This document shows positions 24,170-33,753 of a DNA stretch of 38,204 bases, piece after piece. The first letter of the stretch is position 1. The number at the start of each line of letters is the position of its first letter. The stretch spans positions 1 through 38,204 of the forward strand of contig JAHAWU010000007.1 in NCBI GenBank assembly GCA_018383815.1, given 5' to 3'. The notes below the pieces were generated by a model that saw nothing but the letters and a program-made list of their open reading frames with translations, was not told the DNA's origin and searched no databases. This DNA is from Candidatus Jordarchaeia archaeon (GTDB taxonomy: Archaea > Asgardarchaeota > Jordiarchaeia > Jordiarchaeales > Jordiarchaeaceae). A program made the translations under genes and the position numbers.

Positions 24170-24500
24170 GAAGTTTTGTGGATGGTTTGTGGAGGTTTTT
24201 TGATTTTTTATTTATGGGTTTTGTGACTTGGTATTTTTTGCTTTTTCCTTTTGATGTTTTTATTTTTTGAGGCATCTTGTTTTATGATGAAAAATGGTAA
24301 TTCATTGTTTCCCTACATTTGGGGTACATTATGGAGTATGAATTTTCTTTTCGAAGCTGGGTTTCGCGAAATGTTTTTATTGATTTGATGGTTGTGTTTG
24401 TTGTTGTTTATGGTTTGTGTTCGTTGGTTTGTTTGTCGTTTAAAGGTTTTGTGGAGGTAGGAGTATTCTTCCTTTAGGTGTTTCTGGGTTTGCCAATGCG
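24170..24500. other. 331-base intergenic region, T/G-rich
   Basis: No gene seen. GGAGGTAGGAG at 24453-24463 is a strong ribosome binding site for the following radical SAM gene. The rest is low-complexity T/G-rich sequence. Confidence 0.45.
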
Positions 24501-25526
24501 GTGAATTTTTATGCTTCTGTTTGGCGTTGTCGTGGTTTTTCGGCGCCTGAGGAAGTGGATCTTAAGCCTACTTTAAAGTGTAATTTGAAGTGTAGGATGT
24601 GTTTTCAGCGTAAGTTGTCTGATGAGTATCGTAGTAGGATGTATAGGTCTGAGCTTTCTACGGAGAGGTATTTGTCTTTGATTGGGGAGTTGGCGGGCAT
24701 GGGTACTAGGCGTGTGCATGTGGTGGGTGGTGGGGAGCCTCTTCTTCGGAGGGACATTTTGGATATTATGTTTGCGGTTAAGAGGTGGGGGATGGAGGGG
24801 GTTTTGACCACTAATGGTACGCTGTTTACTGAGGATTTGGTTCGTGAGATTGTTAAGTGTGGTTGGGACATTGTGATGTTTTCAGTTGATGGCCCGAATG
24901 CTGATATTTATGAGGATATTAGAGGGGTTTCGGGTTCTTTTGATAGGGTTTATTCCTCTATGAAGGCTTTTAGTAGGGTTAGGACGGAGTATGGTGTTTG
25001 CAAGCCTCTTCTGCATATTCACTGTGTGATATTGAATCTGAACTTTATGGTCATTGATGAGATGATTGATTTGGCCCGTGATGTGGGGGCTAATATTGTA
25101 ACATTTGACAAGTACTATCCTGAATATGAGGATTTGATTCTAAGGAAGGAGGACCTGCCCGTTACCCTCAAGAATCTTCAGAAGGCGTACCAGAAGGCTC
25201 AGAGGTATGGAATATATATTAATGTTGAGGATTTCTTGTCGTTGTGGATGAAGCCTTCGCCAAATACTAGGTGTTATTGGCCTTGGCTCTATGCGGATAT
25301 TGATCCTAATGGGGATGTTTTGCCCTGCTGCTTTAGTCGTGATGTTATGGGAAATATTAAGAAGCACAGTTTTAGGCAGATTTGGGATGGGGAAAAATAC
25401 AACAATCTTCGAAAAATTTTCAAGAAGAAGAAGTTTCCTGATTTCTGTAAGGATTGCACGCTTTACCCGGGTCTAATTAACCGTGTTCCCCTCGGGAAGG
25501 CACTGCACTATTTTAGGCTCGTCTAG
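24501..25526 (+). CDS. Radical SAM/SPASM-domain protein
   Basis: The radical SAM cluster motif is CNLKCRMC (CxxxCxxC) near residue 28, followed by GGGEPLLRRD, the SAM-binding glycine motif. A SPASM-type C-terminal region carries CYWPW, DPNGDVLPCC and FCKDC, ligands for auxiliary iron-sulfur clusters. Such enzymes modify peptides, cofactors or lipids by radical chemistry; the substrate is unknown. GTG 24501 is the first standard start, but GGAGGTAGGAG lies 38 bases earlier. The frame is open back to 24444, with ATT 24465 at ideal spacing, so the protein may be longer by 12 residues. No precursor peptide gene is evident nearby. Confidence 0.85.
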   Translation: MNFYASVWRCRGFSAPEEVDLKPTLKCNLKCRMCFQRKLSDEYRSRMYRSELSTERYLSLIGELAGMGTRRVHVVGGGEPLLRRDILDIMFAVKRWGMEGVLTTNGTLFTEDLVREIVKCGWDIVMFSVDGPNADIYEDIRGVSGSFDRVYSSMKAFSRVRTEYGVCKPLLHIHCVILNLNFMVIDEMIDLARDVGANIVTFDKYYPEYEDLILRKEDLPVTLKNLQKAYQKAQRYGIYINVEDFLSLWMKPSPNTRCYWPWLYADIDPNGDVLPCCFSRDVMGNIKKHSFRQIWDGEKYNNLRKIFKKKKFPDFCKDCTLYPGLINRVPLGKALHYFRLV

Positions 25527-25533
25527 AGGTTTT

Positions 25534-26259
25534 TTACTGTTTTTGTTTAATGTAGAAGTCCAGTGATGTGGGTTTTTTGGGCAGTGGGAGCTCTATTACT
25601 GTTATTTTTTTGGTGAGGGGGAGAGCAACATTGTATATGGGGGTGTTTGCCACTTCTTCGTAGGCGGTTCCCTTGTGGGCGTGGCCGTGGATTACTAAGT
25701 CCAGCTGGTTTTTAAGAATGATTTCTTCATATTTTTTGCTTCCCATCTCCGGATATTGGGAAACCTTTTCCCCAACCAGGGTTTTATAGGTGGGGGCGTA
25801 GTGTAGTAGTAGACACTTGTAGTCTGTTTTAAGCTCGCTTACCAGTTTTGCCGTCTTTTCCCTTCTTTCAGCGTAGATTTTCCATATTTCTGGCATATTT
25901 TTTCTCTGCCAAAATGTGGGCCTGTCGAGGGAACCCTTCGAACACACGACGCCCAGAGTTTTCCCCTCTGCCTCCATTACGAATGTTTCCTGTTCAAGAA
26001 ACTGAATTTTACCTGAAGCTGCTTTTCTTACGTCTTCCCATAAGTCTTCGTACTCTTCGTTTCCAAAAACCGCGATTACTGGGCAATCGACTTTTAGTGC
26101 CTTTGTCACCGTTTCTACTTCTTTTACTTCTCCTTTGTAAATGATGTCTCCAGCTAAAACAAACAAATCAATACCTTTGGTATCTATACTGGACAGTGCC
26201 TGAATGAATAAATCCAAATGTTTGGGAGAATGAATGTCTGAAACTGCAGCTATCCTCAA
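25534..26259 (-). CDS. Calcineurin-like metallophosphoesterase
   Basis: The metal-binding blocks are SDIHS (residues 7-11), AGDIIY, FGNEEY (usual GNHE), LLHYAP and HGHAH. This is the binuclear-metal phosphoesterase fold with one His replaced by Glu in the third block. The 241-residue length suits the archaeal ICC-like group. The substrate is unknown. The start is TTG 26259. It converges with the radical SAM gene, the stops being 7 bases apart. Confidence 0.85.
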   Translation of the reverse strand: MRIAAVSDIHSPKHLDLFIQALSSIDTKGIDLFVLAGDIIYKGEVKEVETVTKALKVDCPVIAVFGNEEYEDLWEDVRKAASGKIQFLEQETFVMEAEGKTLGVVCSKGSLDRPTFWQRKNMPEIWKIYAERREKTAKLVSELKTDYKCLLLHYAPTYKTLVGEKVSQYPEMGSKKYEEIILKNQLDLVIHGHAHKGTAYEEVANTPIYNVALPLTKKITVIELPLPKKPTSLDFYIKQKQ

Positions 26260-26332
26260 TTCGTCACGTTCCTAGTGGAAAATTGTTTGAAATCCTTTTT
26301 TAGGTTTATTACCATAGTCCAAGTAATAGTTC

Positions 26333-27397
26333 ATGATTGATTGTGGGGTGGTGAATTTTTTGAAATCAAGGGAACGGGTGCTTATTGCTTTGGATCACGG
26401 TGTTCCCAATAGAGTGCCTATATACGATATGGGAATCGATGATGCTATTGTGCTTAAGCTTATGGGTAGTGATACATATTCTTGGGAATTGGCTATTGAG
26501 TGTCATAAAAAAATTGGTCTAGATATGATTACGGCTTGGCCTGAAACTTTTGCTCTGGAATGGTTTACGGATGAGGCGGGGCGAAGAGGATACATTGACG
26601 AGTGGGGTAGGAGGCGCATTTTTACTGCGGATGGCACAAAATGGTATGCGGGGGGCGTTATAGACTCGGAGGAGACATTTAATTCTTGGAGTTGGCCTGA
26701 CCCCCATATTTCTGAGCGCTACGTAAATGTGGAAAAAACATTAAAGTACGCGGGTGAGCTGGCGGTTATAGGCTTCGTAGGAGGCCCTTTTGAAAGGGCG
26801 GCTTTAGGCAGGGAACACAAATCTATACTGGTAGACTTTTATAAGAATCCTAGTTTTGTTAGAAGACATATGAGTAAGGTTGTGGAGTATTGGATTGAAG
26901 TGGGAAAAATAGAGATTGATATGGGTGTCGACGCAATTATACTCGCTGATGATTACGCCTACAAGGCGGGCACCTTTTTTTCTCCAGAACTATTTAAAAA
27001 ACATGTTCTGCCCCTACTCAAGAAGGAGATTTACGCTTTCCACAAAAGAGGGGTAAAAGTAATTCACCACTCTGACGGTTATATTATGCCACTCATCCCA
27101 CACCTTATTAGTGCTGGTACTAATGGCTTGCATTCTCTGGAGCCATCGGCGGGGGTAGATATAGGATTGGTAAAAAAACTCTATGGTGACAGGCTAGTTT
27201 TGGTGGGTAACATCGACTGTGGCTCCCTTCTATCTTTTGGCGAGCCAGAAGAAGTTAGAAGAGTAGTTAGAGAAACCCTGGCTAAAGCTGCTCCTGGCGG
27301 TGGATACATTCTTAGCTCCAGCAATAGCCTTCACCGAGGAGTCAGAATAGAAAATGTGCTAGCAATGATTGAAGAGGCAAAAAAACACAAGTACTGA
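26333..27397 (+). CDS. Uroporphyrinogen decarboxylase-family (MtaA/CmuA-like) protein
   Basis: The family outline is clear: SRERVLIALDHGVPNRVPIY at the N-terminus, a central barrel, then GVKVIHHSDGYIMPLIPHLI, LHSLEPSAGVDI and LVLVGNIDCG. Family members are either heme-pathway decarboxylases or corrinoid:thiol methyltransferases. In this anaerobic context without heme genes, methyl transfer or a related role is more likely. The usual zinc-ligand His is present (HHSDG) along with Cys in NIDCG. ATG 26333 is used; GTG 26348 or 26351 may be the real start. Confidence 0.8.
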   Translation: MIDCGVVNFLKSRERVLIALDHGVPNRVPIYDMGIDDAIVLKLMGSDTYSWELAIECHKKIGLDMITAWPETFALEWFTDEAGRRGYIDEWGRRRIFTADGTKWYAGGVIDSEETFNSWSWPDPHISERYVNVEKTLKYAGELAVIGFVGGPFERAALGREHKSILVDFYKNPSFVRRHMSKVVEYWIEVGKIEIDMGVDAIILADDYAYKAGTFFSPELFKKHVLPLLKKEIYAFHKRGVKVIHHSDGYIMPLIPHLISAGTNGLHSLEPSAGVDIGLVKKLYGDRLVLVGNIDCGSLLSFGEPEEVRRVVRETLAKAAPGGGYILSSSNSLHRGVRIENVLAMIEEAKKHKY

Positions 27398-27630
27398 AAC
27401 CCCAAAAATTTCTGCTTTAAGATCGGATAAGCGATGTAAATTAATCCAAATTCGATTCTACTCCGTTATTCTGAGATTAGGGATATAGTCCTATAATTGT
27501 CCTTTTGGAAATGGAATAGAAAGAATACCTATTCCTAAAGATGTGTTTGGTAAAATTTTTAAGCATCTGGGAAGGGAGTCTAGTTATTAAATCCTAAAAG
27601 GGTGATGGATGCTTCCGGAGAGTTTCAAGT

Positions 27631-29694
27631 ATGGGTAATGAAAGTGAAGAAACGAAAATTGGTGGAGCCTCGCCTATGACTCTCCGGTCTGTGATTTTTG
27701 GCAGCTTAGTGGGCATACTTTACATTTTTCTGGCGGTTTATGTGAGCCTCAAGACTGGTGTAGTTTTCGTCGGCGGAATGGCTATTATAGGATATATTCT
27801 GCTTTCGATACGGGGCAGATATAAACCGAAGGAAAACATGGTGTTAAGCTCCATAGTAGATGCTACGGTGTGTGTTTCCGCAGGGGTAGTTGCGGGTCTG
27901 CCGGCGCTTGTGATATTTGCGGGTAGAACTGCCTTTTTTACGCCAATAACCTTTGAACTCATTATTACTATATCTATTTTTGCTGGAGTTCTGGGGGTGT
28001 TTCTTCTACTTCCTTTTAAAGAGGAATTTTTGAAAATGCCTTGGCCCCAAGTTGTGCCCGTTTACAAGACTATTGAGAGTCTGGGGGCGGATATTTCCTC
28101 TAAGAATAGGCTTTTGAAATGGATGGGGGGCTCTATAGCCTACATTGGTGGAGTGTTGGGTGCTGGTTACGCCTTCCGTAGTGACGTAACGGTTCTACCT
28201 CCAACTGAAACTTTACCCAACTGGTGGACGAGACTAGTAGCTTTTACGAAAACCTGGAATCCTCCCCTGTATACTAATCTTAGTTATTTGCAGAGTTATT
28301 ACCAGTTTGTAGGGCAAGCAATGTCCCCTAGTCCTTTGCCTGGTTTTATGGGGATATCCAATTCTCCCTTAATTGCGAGTATAGGGTACTTTGTGGGCTG
28401 GAAAAGGGCGAGTATGGTTTTTTTGGGGGGAGTTTACTCTGTGCTGGTGTGGGCGATTTTTGAAAACCAATTCCCTGAATTGGGGCGCTTCGTGGATTAT
28501 GGTAGCCATATGAATTTGCCCCAAATATTTTATCTGGCAATGGGCGTACTAATCGCATTCCTAGCTTTTGGGTTCCTTAAGGGCATTAAGGACTGGTGGG
28601 ATAACCGCAGAAAAATTAAAACTTTAGAAGCACATGTCAGAGCTCAGAGCGAAGGCCAGAAGAATCAACAATTACTTGACACCAAAAAATCCTCAAAGGT
28701 GGCGCCTGAAATGGTTTCCGTGGAGGCTCGACAACTAAAAATTTCAGGCTCCCTAATAAGAGAATGGCTACGCTTAGCGGTGACAAAGTACAAATCGGTT
28801 TTGATTGTCTTAGCAATTTTCTTTGTTGGTTGCTGCCTACTTTTTTATGTTTTTGAGCCATTCTACAACGTTAAAATCAACCCGCTATTCACACTTTTAA
28901 GCACACCCGCACTTCTTTTATCAAGTTGGTGGAGCGCTCTGACCCTGAGCGAAACCGGGTTTCTAACTGGATTTCTAACAGACCTACTCGCTGTCCCCGC
29001 AATCCTGGGTTTTGACATAAATTTTCCCAGCCTCATAGTTTTCTTCACATTGATGACAGTTATGCAATCATCAGCCTTGAGGGTCATAGGCTGGTTCAAA
29101 GTGGGACGAGAATTAAAAGTTAAAGATAGAACAGTCCTATTGTCAGTACTCTACGGGGTAATTTTCGGCGCGGTTGTGGGAAGCGCCATCGTCTATCTAC
29201 TCTATCAAACCTACGGTTTCGGCAACTCCTACTTTCCGGCACCCACTGCAACAATTACAGGAATATTCTTCCTATCTATACTACAATTTAAGCAGTGGGT
29301 TCTCCCCTCTAGCACCATCATCCCAACTCAGGCTCTCACCACCCTCCAAATATATGAGCAACTGTACCAGTATGCTTTCCAACCCTATGTACTTCACTAC
29401 CGCGAAATATTCTTCGCAGCCGGCCTAATAGTGGGATTAGCCCTAACCAAATTCGACCTATCCCCAATCTCATTCCTCGTAGGAGTACTCATACCCCCAG
29501 CCTACAGCTTCTCAATAATGCTCGGCGGAGGACTAAACTACTACGTTTACAGAAAAAACAAAGATAATCTTGAAAAATATCAGGAAAAGGACTCCGAATA
29601 CCAAGTATCCCTAAGTGGCATCAGCGCCGGAGAAGGCCTGACCTACCTAGTATGGATAATGATCACAACCCTAATTATGCTACTAGGAATTTGA
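27631..29694 (+). CDS. OPT-family-like membrane transporter
   Basis: At 687 residues with roughly 13-15 hydrophobic segments, this has the length and layout of the oligopeptide transporter (OPT) family: N-terminal TLRSVIFGSLVGILYIFLAVY, FLKMPWPQVVPVYKTIESL (the OPT 'FPSG-like' region), a charged cytoplasmic loop at about 315-385, then a second bundle ending in LVWIMITTLIMLLGI. OPT proteins import peptides or metal chelates using ion gradients. The substrate is unknown. ATG 27631 has GGAGAG 8 bases upstream. Its coding strand drifts from G/T-rich to A/C-rich along the gene. Confidence 0.75.
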   Translation: MGNESEETKIGGASPMTLRSVIFGSLVGILYIFLAVYVSLKTGVVFVGGMAIIGYILLSIRGRYKPKENMVLSSIVDATVCVSAGVVAGLPALVIFAGRTAFFTPITFELIITISIFAGVLGVFLLLPFKEEFLKMPWPQVVPVYKTIESLGADISSKNRLLKWMGGSIAYIGGVLGAGYAFRSDVTVLPPTETLPNWWTRLVAFTKTWNPPLYTNLSYLQSYYQFVGQAMSPSPLPGFMGISNSPLIASIGYFVGWKRASMVFLGGVYSVLVWAIFENQFPELGRFVDYGSHMNLPQIFYLAMGVLIAFLAFGFLKGIKDWWDNRRKIKTLEAHVRAQSEGQKNQQLLDTKKSSKVAPEMVSVEARQLKISGSLIREWLRLAVTKYKSVLIVLAIFFVGCCLLFYVFEPFYNVKINPLFTLLSTPALLLSSWWSALTLSETGFLTGFLTDLLAVPAILGFDINFPSLIVFFTLMTVMQSSALRVIGWFKVGRELKVKDRTVLLSVLYGVIFGAVVGSAIVYLLYQTYGFGNSYFPAPTATITGIFFLSILQFKQWVLPSSTIIPTQALTTLQIYEQLYQYAFQPYVLHYREIFFAAGLIVGLALTKFDLSPISFLVGVLIPPAYSFSIMLGGGLNYYVYRKNKDNLEKYQEKDSEYQVSLSGISAGEGLTYLVWIMITTLIMLLGI

Positions 29695-29827
29695 TGCATA
29701 AAATTGTGAAAAGTTAGACAAGCTCAAAAAACGGGTCTATCATAAAACTCTGATTTAGAGCCATACCTGAACAAGGCGGAAATCAATAAATCAACGTCGC
29801 CTAATACATTTCACAGATGGAAGGTGT

Positions 29828-30544
29828 TTAATCATCTTCTGCATTCTCTACTTTAAGTTCGGGTAGTATTAGTGATATGTCTTTTAAAACTAGGTCGGCT
29901 CCTGCTGACTTTAGTTCTTCAACGGTGTGCCCTGAGGATAGAACCCCTATGGCCTTTACGCCAGCGCTTCGCGCAGAAAAAATATCGTAAGGATGGTCAC
30001 CAACCACGATGGCTTCCTTGGCAGTGACTCCCAGCAGAGAGAGAGTTTTAATTAAATGCTCTGGGTCGGGCTTGGGTTTTGTGGTGTCGTCCCTGGCTAC
30101 AACTGCGTCGAAAATGGTGTTCAGACCCAAGCGGTTTAGGAGTAAAGAAATAACTGAGTTCTTGTTAAGGGTGAAAACGCCGATTTTGAATCCTTTACTT
30201 TTGAGGTTTTGAAGCACTTCTATTGCTCCGGGGATGAGTGAAGTTTTGCTGGCGGCCTCCATTTCATATTTTTCAACTGCTCCGTCAACTTCCTCCAACA
30301 TTTTTTCAATGATAACTTTCTGGCTGCCTTGTGACTGAATATACGAAACAGCCTTCCCAACCATTTTAAGTATCGGCTGGTCCAGTGAAAGCATGGATTC
30401 TGGAATACCATATTTTACGAGGATTCCTATAACCTCTCTACGGGCGGAAATTACGTCAATTTTGAAGTAAACTATTGTGCCGTCCCAATCAAAAATGAAC
30501 GCCTTCTTTCCATTTAGTAAACTGTTGAGACTACCGTTAATCAA
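29828..30544 (-). CDS. HAD-superfamily phosphatase (phosphoglycolate phosphatase-like)
   Basis: The HAD motifs are present: FDWDGT (residues 19-24), GVFTLNK (motif II threonine), KPKPDPEHL (lysine), and VVGDHPYDIFSARSAG (motif IV). A helical cap of the Gph type lies between motifs I and II. The likely substrate is a small phosphorylated metabolite such as phosphoglycolate. The start is TTG 30544. It stands alone. Confidence 0.85.
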   Translation of the reverse strand: MINGSLNSLLNGKKAFIFDWDGTIVYFKIDVISARREVIGILVKYGIPESMLSLDQPILKMVGKAVSYIQSQGSQKVIIEKMLEEVDGAVEKYEMEAASKTSLIPGAIEVLQNLKSKGFKIGVFTLNKNSVISLLLNRLGLNTIFDAVVARDDTTKPKPDPEHLIKTLSLLGVTAKEAIVVGDHPYDIFSARSAGVKAIGVLSSGHTVEELKSAGADLVLKDISLILPELKVENAEDD

Positions 30545-30800
30545 TAAGATGACACCTAGGAGAAGCTATTAGAATCCATATTCAGAGTGAACCTAGACAT
30601 CTTTAAATTTTTGGATTAGCAAACCATTAAAGATACTCTAATCTAGAAGGGAATCAAACGAAAAAGTAAACTACAATTTGTCTCTTAGAAAAGAATCTCC
30701 CTTAGAAATCTTCTATTTTCAAGCCCCTTTTATACTCCAACATAGGGAGGCAAAAAGGCGGCTTCATCAACATAAAAAAAGAAAAGTTATCCTCTCACAT

Positions 30801-31250
30801 TCATTCTTCTTTGAATTTGTTTAGAATTTGATAAAGTCGATCGTATCCTACAGCTCCTAAAACCCGCTCCACAGGCTTACCGTCCTTAAAAATGATGAAT
30901 GTAGGAACCGCAGTGATCCCAAAACTTCTAGCTATTTCGGGTTCTTCATCAACATCAATCTTGCCAAATACCACTTTGCCGGCAAAATCTCTGGCCAACC
31001 GCTCAAAAATGGGCGCCATCATACGGCAGGGGCCACACCACTGAGCTGAGTAGTCAATTATTACTGGAACCTTCGAGTTTTTTATGCTATCCGCGAATTT
31101 TTCTGAGTCCATATGTATTACTCCCACTGGGATTTGGGGTTTGGACTGCTGTCCCATAAGCTCCTTGAGCTTTTTCTCACGTATCATTTTCAGTTCAGGG
31201 TCATCTTCCAAAGCTTTTCCTCCAATAAACAGCGCTTTAAAAAGCTGCAT
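30801..31250 (-). CDS. trx: Thioredoxin with an N-terminal extension
   Basis: The canonical active site SAQWCGPCRMM (WCGPC, residues 71-75), the VDVDEEP-like strand FGKIDVDEEPEIA and the cis-proline AVPTFIIFKDG define thioredoxin. About 45 extra charged residues precede the fold (ALEDDPELKMIREKKLKELM), an amphipathic helix that may bind a partner. ATG 31250 lies close behind a TATA-like TTTTATAAAG, so the message may be leaderless; no ribosome binding site is seen. Confidence 0.9.
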   Translation of the reverse strand: MQLFKALFIGGKALEDDPELKMIREKKLKELMGQQSKPQIPVGVIHMDSEKFADSIKNSKVPVIIDYSAQWCGPCRMMAPIFERLARDFAGKVVFGKIDVDEEPEIARSFGITAVPTFIIFKDGKPVERVLGAVGYDRLYQILNKFKEE

Positions 31251-31434
31251 TCTTTATAAAAGTGTTAATGATTTTAAATATTTCTCGTGGACTTTACTAC
31301 GGCAAGCCCCCAAAATTTGCAATCCTTCTGGGAAAGGTGGGAATGTTACTTTATATCGCTTTTTTCACAGGCTTGATGCATGTTTCTAGTTTAGTTTATA
31401 GATGTAATTTGTGTTTTTTCTATTTTGCTTGGTG

Positions 31435-31800
31435 TTATTTAGTCTTTTTCCATCCTTCTTCTAGGAAGTATACCATCTTTTCGTACCACTGGTCTAATGC
31501 TGCTCTCACCATTTTTTTAACTTCTGAAGAGGGAGCTGCTTCGTATTCGTAGTAGTAGCCTCCCCTAGGTATGCTTCTCGTTCTTCTGGTTGCCAGGCCT
31601 TTGCTTATTAAGTTCGTTAAGGACCTCTGGATGGTGCTTCTATTTCTCTGTAGTTTATCGGCAATTTCTTGCACCTGCATGGGTCGTTCCAGAAGAGCAA
31701 AGTAGGTTTTTACCTCTAATTCTCTGATTCCCAATGCGCACTTTATTATGTCTGTGGCTTCCAGTTTGCCTGCCGCTATTTGTGCTCTCATCTCTTCCAT
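31435..31800 (-). CDS. TrmB/MarR-like winged-helix regulator
   Basis: A winged helix occupies about residues 24-85: LGIRELEVKTYFALLERPMQ, VQEIADKLQRNRSTIQRSLT, NLISKGLATRRTRS. It is a short (121-residue) TrmB-like DNA-binding protein without an effector domain, and the C-terminal helix probably dimerises. The target is unknown. The gene is 185 bases upstream of the thioredoxin gene on the same strand and could share control with it. Confidence 0.75.
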   Translation of the reverse strand: MEEMRAQIAAGKLEATDIIKCALGIRELEVKTYFALLERPMQVQEIADKLQRNRSTIQRSLTNLISKGLATRRTRSIPRGGYYYEYEAAPSSEVKKMVRAALDQWYEKMVYFLEEGWKKTK

Positions 31801-32296
31801 AAACTTGCCACCGTTTATGTTGGAATTTGGTTCTTTAATAAATGTTGTGCATATAATGGAACGACCATGAACACTCGTACACCATCAGCACAACTGCAAC
31901 TAAAACTGGATTAATCACAGGTATGCGGCAAGAATTGTTTATGGTAACCTTGGATTCCACATTGCCCTACTTACATAATTATTCTTTTCTCGACTCCCCT
32001 CATAATGGCTGAAATTTTCTAAATTAGATGGGGATTTCTTGAAAACTTAATGTATGAAAGCTGTTGTTTTCAAAGAGGATACGGGAATTCCCTCTAAAAA
32101 CTAAAGGGCCTTTTCCCTTCTTTTTGGGACTCGAATAGGTATTGAGAAGAATTCTCAAAAATTGGCTTCTTTTGGAGAAGTGATGCTACGTACCAGCTTT
32201 TTTGTTTAATATATGAAAATTCGTAATTATGGATTCGGGTATAACATCTGGTAATACCTTGTAGAGAGGAGGGAGCATTCCCTTTTTTGGAGTGGG
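31801..32296. other. 496-base intergenic region
   Basis: No gene found. Short palindromes GGGAATTCCC (about 32088-32097) and GAGAAGAATTCTC (about 32144-32156) lie in what would be the 3' untranslated zone of serB. A 16-codon frame starting MKAVVFKED at 32054 recalls alcohol dehydrogenase starts but ends at once. Confidence 0.45.
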
Positions 32297-33499
32297 TTAA
32301 TCTGTTTTTATGTACTTTTTGAGTTCCTTATCAGGAAGGCCTAGAGCGTAGAGTATGCTTAGAAGATTCTTTTGCGCGATGACGCCGTCAGCTACTTGTT
32401 TGAGGACTTTTTTTGCGTTAAATGCGATTCCCAGTCCCGCATTTCTTAACATAAACTGATCGTTGCTTCCGTCTCCAACAGCTACTATTTCGTCCTTTGA
32501 TATTTCTTCTATTTCAGATATCCAGTTTATTATTTCTGCCTTCTTTTTACCGTCGATGATGGGCTCTTCCACTTCTCCGGTTAGGACTCCGTTCTTGATG
32601 ATTAATTTGTTGCCGAAGGCATAATCAAGACCCAGTTTTTCTTTCAATCTGTCGGTGAAATAGGTGAATCCGCCACTGATGAGCGCAATTTTGTAACCCA
32701 TGGATTTTAGGGATCTTATTAACTCCTCGGCACCCGGTGTCAAATGCATATTATTCGCTATTTCTTCCAGATATTTTACTTCTAGTCCCGCTAAGAGTTT
32801 GACACGTTTGCGTAAGGCTTCTACAAAATCTATTTCTCCATTCATAGCCTGCTGGGTTATCTCTCTAACCTGTTCCCCCACTCCAGCAATTTTGGCTATT
32901 TCATCAATGGTCTCTTCATCCACCAATGTGGAATCCATATCGAATACTATGAGCTTTTTAGATTTCTGGTAAACATTTTCTCTCTGGATAATGGAACTTA
33001 CCCCCAGAGTTTCGCACAGATTTTGAAGCTCCACCCTAACCTTCTCTAGGGGAAATTTCAGATCGCTAAGGTCTACTAACATCTCCATGGCGATCATTTC
33101 GCCCCTAGCAATCATACGAATCTTCTCAATGTTAATATTGTAGTTCCCTAGCAGAGTGGAAACTTTTGCGACGATGCCTGGCCTGTCTTTTCCTAGAATG
33201 GTGATGAGAGCCAGTTCCTTTTCCGACTTTCTTCTTCCTTCTATGTAGGGCTCCATGCTCACCTGCAAACCGATTTCCTCACCTTTCTTCACCAAGCGTC
33301 TTTTTAGTTCTTCGCTGGAAATAGTTGATGAACTAATGTCCACAATCATAAACATTGCAAATAAGCCTCTAAGCACAGTTTCCTCAACATCAACAATGTT
33401 GGCGTCCACACCTGCAATAACGTTAGTTAATTCAGAGACTAAACCGGGTCTATCCCGCCCTATGGCAGTAACGGTGACTAATTTTGTGGGGCTGAACAA
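32297..33499 (-). CDS. serB: Phosphoserine phosphatase SerB with two ACT domains
   Basis: Two ACT regulatory domains (TAIGRDRPGLVSELTN and ITILGKDRPGIVAKVSTL) precede a HAD phosphatase with DMDSTLVDEETIDEIA, ALISGGFTYF and VAVGDGSNDQFMLRNAG. The family completes serine synthesis from 3-phosphoserine, and the ACT domains sense an amino acid, probably serine. The real start is probably TTG 33499, 8 bases after GGAGG; the frame extends to TTG 33514, which overlaps that site. About 400 residues, as usual for the ACT-fused type. Confidence 0.92.
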   Translation of the reverse strand: MFSPTKLVTVTAIGRDRPGLVSELTNVIAGVDANIVDVEETVLRGLFAMFMIVDISSSTISSEELKRRLVKKGEEIGLQVSMEPYIEGRRKSEKELALITILGKDRPGIVAKVSTLLGNYNINIEKIRMIARGEMIAMEMLVDLSDLKFPLEKVRVELQNLCETLGVSSIIQRENVYQKSKKLIVFDMDSTLVDEETIDEIAKIAGVGEQVREITQQAMNGEIDFVEALRKRVKLLAGLEVKYLEEIANNMHLTPGAEELIRSLKSMGYKIALISGGFTYFTDRLKEKLGLDYAFGNKLIIKNGVLTGEVEEPIIDGKKKAEIINWISEIEEISKDEIVAVGDGSNDQFMLRNAGLGIAFNAKKVLKQVADGVIAQKNLLSILYALGLPDKELKKYIKTD

Positions 33500-33599
33500 T
33501 TTTTTATCCTCCAAATATTATATGAGAGAATTAAAAATAATAAACCTAGGGATGCTAGTATTATCTAACAGCAAAAGAAGTAACGCATAAAAAGATTTC

Positions 33600-33753
33600 T
33601 AAAAATTTGCTGTGTTGTACAATTTTCATTTTTTCAATTTCTTTATATATTCTAATGAATTTTTTATAATTTTACATTGTTAATTTGAAAAATTTTCAAC
33701 AACCTAATAAACCTACTTAAAAAAGTAAAATTATGCAACACAGCATAAAAATT
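33600..33753. mobile_element. 138-bp MITE (33608-33745) flanked by an 8-bp target duplication
   Basis: Terminal inverted repeats are TGCTGTGTTGTACAATTTT at 33608-33626 and its near-reverse complement at 33727-33745, matching at 17 of 19 positions. Both ends are bordered by the direct repeat TAAAAATT (33600-33607 and 33746-33753). The interior is AT-rich and has no coding frame. Direct duplication plus terminal repeats define a non-autonomous transposon. The 8-bp duplication and CTGTGTTG-type ends would fit IS6-like elements, but that assignment is inference. Confidence 0.85.

Noticed and set aside
32054-32104. 16-codon frame starting MKAVVFKED, resembling an alcohol dehydrogenase start
   Set aside because: Too short to assign; no further dehydrogenase sequence follows in any frame, so a chance match is likely.
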